A stretch of 64,000 nucleotides of DNA, from positions 186,001 to 250,000 of the forward strand of contig NZ_JACHZX010000004.1 in assembly GCF_014193845.1 (NCBI RefSeq), given 5' to 3'. Position numbers and translations under genes: made by a program. The notes under the pieces were generated by a model. It was given only the letters and a program-made list of their open reading frames with translations, was not told the origin of the DNA and did no database searches. The stretch is from Sphingomonas sp. BK345. GTDB taxonomy: Bacteria; Pseudomonadota; Alphaproteobacteria; Sphingomonadales; Sphingomonadaceae. Positions 61,226-64,000 of this stretch are shown here, piece by piece. Position 1 is the first letter of the stretch, and each line of letters opens with the position of its first letter.

Positions 61226-62763
61226 TAGTGCGCGCTCCCTTGCGCGTGAGTTTCGGCATGAGCGGCGGGCACGATTCCCGTCCCCTTGGTCGGCAGCGAG
61301 TCACCCGCCGGGCGCGCGCGATCGATCCGCGCGAGCAGGATCTGCGTGTCCTTGCGCATCGGCGCAAGGAAGCTCTCCGGATAGACGCCCATCCACAGCA
61401 CCGCCGCGGCGATCGGCGCGAGCAGCCACAGCTCGCGCGGGCTGAGGTCCGACATGGCGCGAACCTCCTCCGACTTGATCTCGCCGAACACGACGCGGCG
61501 GTACAGGTACAGCATGTACGCCGCGCCGAGGATGATCCCGGTGGTGCACAGCAGAGCGACCGTGGTCGACACCTGATAGGTACCCATCAGGCTGAGGATC
61601 TCGCCAACGAAGTTGCTCGTGCCCGGCAGGCCGATCGAGGCCATGGTGAACAGCAGGAAGAGCAGCGCGTAGCGCGGCATGTTGATCGCCAGCCCGCCGT
61701 AGCGGCTGATCTCGCGGGTGTGGAGCCGGTCGTAGATCACGCCGACGCACAGGAACAGCGCGCCCGACACCAGGCCGTGGCCCAGCATCACCATCATCGC
61801 GCCCTCGATCCCCTGCGCGTTGAACGCGAACAGCCCGATCGTCACGATCGCCATGTGCGCGACCGAGGAATAAGCGATCAGCTTCTTCATGTCCGACTGC
61901 ACCAGCGCGACCAGGCTTGTGTAGATCACCGCCACCGCGCTCAGCCCGAACACCAGCCACACCAGCTGCGCCGACGCCTCGGGGAACATCGGCAGGCTGA
62001 AGCGCAGGAAGCCGTAGCCGCCGAGCTTGAGCAGCACGCCCGCCAGGATCACCGAACCAGCGGTCGGCGCCTGGACGTGCGCGTCGGGCAGCCAGGTATG
62101 GACCGGCCACATCGGCATCTTCACCGCGAACGAGGCGAAGAAGGCCAGCCACAGCCAGGTCTGCACCTGCGGCGGGAAGTCGTAGTTCATCAGCGCCGGG
62201 ATGCTGGTCGTCGCCGCGGTAATGCTCATGTAGAGCATCGCGATGAACATCAGCAGCGAGCCGAGCAACGTGTACAGGAAGAACTTGTACGAGGCGTAGA
62301 TCCGGTTCGCGCCGCCCCAGATGCCGATGATCAGGAACATCGGGATCAGGCCGGCCTCGAAGAAGATGTAGAAGAGGAACAGGTCCTGTGCCGCGAAGGT
62401 GCCGATCATCAGCACCTCGGTGAACAGGAACGCGCTCATGTACTCCGGCACGCGCTTCTCGATCGCCTGCCAGCTGGCGCCGATGCAGATCGGCATCAGG
62501 AACACCGACAGCACGATCAGCAGCAGCGCATAGCCGTCAATGCCGAGCGCCCAGCCGAAGCGGCCGAACAGCGGCGCATATTCGACGAACTGCCATTGCG
62601 CGCCGCCGATATCGTACGACAGCCACAGCACCACACCGAGCGCCAGATTCACCAGCGTCGCCGTCAGCGCGGTCCAGCGCGCCGTCGAGGCGGAGAGGAA
62701 GAGGCACGCGACCGCCGCGGCGGCCGGGATCGCGAGCATCAGCGAGAGGATCGGGAACGACAC
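61225..62763 (-). CDS. nuoM: NADH-quinone oxidoreductase subunit M
   Basis: 512 residues from a GTG start. FEAGLIPMFLIIGIWGGANR, ASFAVKMPMWPVHTWLPDAH and IAYSSVAHMAIVTIGLFAFN are the classic NuoM motifs with the conserved Glu, Lys and His of the proton path. It is a proton-pumping membrane subunit of complex I. The C-terminal tail (about 480-512) is hydrophilic. Downstream of nuoL with a 13-base gap. Confidence 0.95.
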   Translation of the reverse strand: MSFPILSLMLAIPAAAAVACLFLSASTARWTALTATLVNLALGVVLWLSYDIGGAQWQFVEYAPLFGRFGWALGIDGYALLLIVLSVFLMPICIGASWQAIEKRVPEYMSAFLFTEVLMIGTFAAQDLFLFYIFFEAGLIPMFLIIGIWGGANRIYASYKFFLYTLLGSLLMFIAMLYMSITAATTSIPALMNYDFPPQVQTWLWLAFFASFAVKMPMWPVHTWLPDAHVQAPTAGSVILAGVLLKLGGYGFLRFSLPMFPEASAQLVWLVFGLSAVAVIYTSLVALVQSDMKKLIAYSSVAHMAIVTIGLFAFNAQGIEGAMMVMLGHGLVSGALFLCVGVIYDRLHTREISRYGGLAINMPRYALLFLLFTMASIGLPGTSNFVGEILSLMGTYQVSTTVALLCTTGIILGAAYMLYLYRRVVFGEIKSEEVRAMSDLSPRELWLLAPIAAAVLWMGVYPESFLAPMRKDTQILLARIDRARPAGDSLPTKGTGIVPAAHAETHAQGSAH

Positions 62764-62776
62764 GTGATGGAGCCCC

Positions 62777-64000
62777 TCAGCCCGCGATCGCCCAGGTGAT
62801 CGCGGCGGTGAGCCCGATCAGCATGACGAACGCGTAGGTATAGACATAGCCGGTCTGGAGCCGCCCGGCGGCGCGACTGCCGAGTTGCACCACCCATGCC
62901 GAGCCGTTCGGCCCGAAGCGGTCGATCGTCCCCTCGTCGCCGCGGTGCCACAGCAGGCGACCGATCGCGAAGGCTGGGCGGACGAACAGGAAATGGTACA
63001 GCTCGTCGAAATACCATTTCCGCAGCAGGAACTGGTAGAGCGGCTGGAAGGTGTCGGCGAACTTCGCCGGCAGCTCGGGCGATCGGATGTACGTCAGGTA
63101 CGCGATCACGAACCCGCTGATCATCACGATCGTCGCGGCCAGCTGCACCAGCAGCGGTACCTGGTGCATCGCGTGCATGAGATGCTCGTTGAAGTAGAGT
63201 GCGCCCTTCCAGAAGCCGCCGGCCGTCTCCGGATCGATGAACCAGTGATGGAAGACGAAGCCCGCCGCGACCGCGCCGATCGACAGCACGATCAGCGGGA
63301 TCAGCATCGGCAGCGGGCTCTCGTGCGGGTGATAGCCGCCGGTGCCCTTCGGGATTTCGTTGAACCCGCGTGACTCCACCGCCGGCGCGTGGCCCGAATC
63401 CTCGCCCGCGGGATCGGGGTGGTGCGCGTCGTCATGGCCGTGCGCGTGCGCGCTGCCGTGCTCGGCCGCGTGCGCCTCATGCCCGTGCGCGTCCTGCGCA
63501 TGGTCGTGGTGCGCGTCATGCGCATGGTCGTGGCCGTGCGCGTCGTGGAGCGCGTGCTGGATATGCTCGGACGCGGCCCAGCGCGGCTCACCCCAGAAGG
63601 TGAGGAACATCAGGCGCCACGAGTAGAAGCTCGTCAGCAGCGCGGCGAACACGCCCACCATCGACGCCACCGGCGAACCGGCCGCCCAGGCCACCTCGAT
63701 GATCGCGTCCTTGGAGTGATAGCCCGCGAAGCCCCCGATCCCGTAGAGGCCGACCCCGGTGATCGCCAGCGTGCCCAGCAGCATGCCCCAGAAGGTGATC
63801 GGGATCGCCTTCCGCAACCCGCCGTAATAGCGCATGTCCTGCTCGTGGTGCATCGCGTGGATCACCGAGCCCGCGCCGAGGAACAGCAGCGCCTTGAAGA
63901 AGGCGTGCGTGAACAAGTGGAACATCGCCGCGCCATAGGCGCCGACGCCCGCGGCGAAGAACATGTAGCCCAGCTGCGAGCAGGTCGAATAGGCGATCAC
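62777..64000 (-). CDS. nuoL: NADH-quinone oxidoreductase subunit L (N-terminus outside the window)
   Basis: The last 407 residues are seen. MIAYSTCSQLGYMFFAAGVG, FTHAFFKALLFLGAGSVIHA and GGFAGYHSKDAIIEVAWAAG are NuoL antiporter motifs; the C-terminal lateral helix and last membrane segment follow. Between them, at nucleotides about 63390-63570, lies a His/Asp/Ala-rich loop with over twenty His (such as HDAHGHDHAHDAHHDHAQDA). The remainder of the gene lies beyond the right edge. Confidence 0.95.
   Translation of the reverse strand: MIAYSTCSQLGYMFFAAGVGAYGAAMFHLFTHAFFKALLFLGAGSVIHAMHHEQDMRYYGGLRKAIPITFWGMLLGTLAITGVGLYGIGGFAGYHSKDAIIEVAWAAGSPVASMVGVFAALLTSFYSWRLMFLTFWGEPRWAASEHIQHALHDAHGHDHAHDAHHDHAQDAHGHEAHAAEHGSAHAHGHDDAHHPDPAGEDSGHAPAVESRGFNEIPKGTGGYHPHESPLPMLIPLIVLSIGAVAAGFVFHHWFIDPETAGGFWKGALYFNEHLMHAMHQVPLLVQLAATIVMISGFVIAYLTYIRSPELPAKFADTFQPLYQFLLRKWYFDELYHFLFVRPAFAIGRLLWHRGDEGTIDRFGPNGSAWVVQLGSRAAGRLQTGYVYTYAFVMLIGLTAAITWAIAG

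Noticed and set aside
61228..62799. A 523-codon plus-strand frame opposite nuoM
   Set aside because: His/Arg/Gln-rich shadow of a membrane protein gene; nuoM on the minus strand is certain.

Overview
The window is chromosomal DNA of a high-GC alphaproteobacterium, most likely a sphingomonad (Sphingomonas or a close relative). The evidence is the very high GC content, the order nuoL-nuoM-nuoN-birA-coaX-rnj-DUF1467, sigma-EcfG-like promoter boxes (GGAAC-N16-xGTT), CtrA-like boxes (TTAA-N7-TTAA), HisKA_2-type sensor kinases, a phasin and a TamA/TamB pair. No rRNA, tRNA, CRISPR array, prophage or insertion sequence was recognised. Several dispersed palindromic repeats sit between genes.

Layout. 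1-7.2 kb: a partial histidine phosphatase, divergent from a six-gene sugar/glycosyltransferase operon in which every junction is a 4-base ATGA or GTGA overlap; a two-way EcfG-like promoter lies between them. 7.4-17.5 kb: amino-acid and tRNA-modification genes (serB, miaA, ilvB, ilvN, ilvC, leuA with a leucine-rich leader peptide), YceI, a BLUF photoreceptor and a HAD phosphatase. 17.5-26 kb: stress-type small proteins, a HisKA_2 kinase, a comF-grxC-DUF1178 operon, a methyltransferase, a response regulator, a TPR hybrid kinase and an EAL phosphodiesterase. 26.0-26.5 kb: four tandem 19-codon ORFs, each with its own Shine-Dalgarno (SD) sequence, encoding nearly identical hydrophobic micropeptides. 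26.5-41 kb: a Baeyer-Villiger-type monooxygenase, tamB/tamA, and an RND efflux operon (adaptor, pump, outer-membrane factor). 41-48.8 kb: phasin, cyclophilin, M20 hydrolase, a WYL regulator, a bacteriophytochrome kinase, PilZ and an orphan [2Fe-2S] subunit. 48.8-56.2 kb: a sensor pseudokinase coupled to DUF2336, a membrane nucleotidyltransferase-like protein, a long TipN-like coiled-coil protein and a spore-coat-U-domain protein. 56.2-64 kb: DUF1467, RNase J, CoaX, BirA and the distal complex I genes nuoN, nuoM and nuoL (nuoL cut by the window edge).

The strongest candidate for something undescribed is the tandem micropeptide array at 26143-26422. Copies differ mostly at synonymous or conservative positions, spacers vary in length, each copy has its own SD, there are CtrA-like boxes upstream and a hairpin downstream. 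Other points worth attention are: ilvN whose SD lies inside a repeat-derived hairpin; a birA gene whose only plausible start is a CTG in a CTGA overlap with nuoN; serB and miaA with overlapping divergent start codons; a leuA leader peptide; and a histidine pseudokinase/DUF2336 pair with a CtrA-like box. All functional statements come from reading motifs and context; no database search was run.
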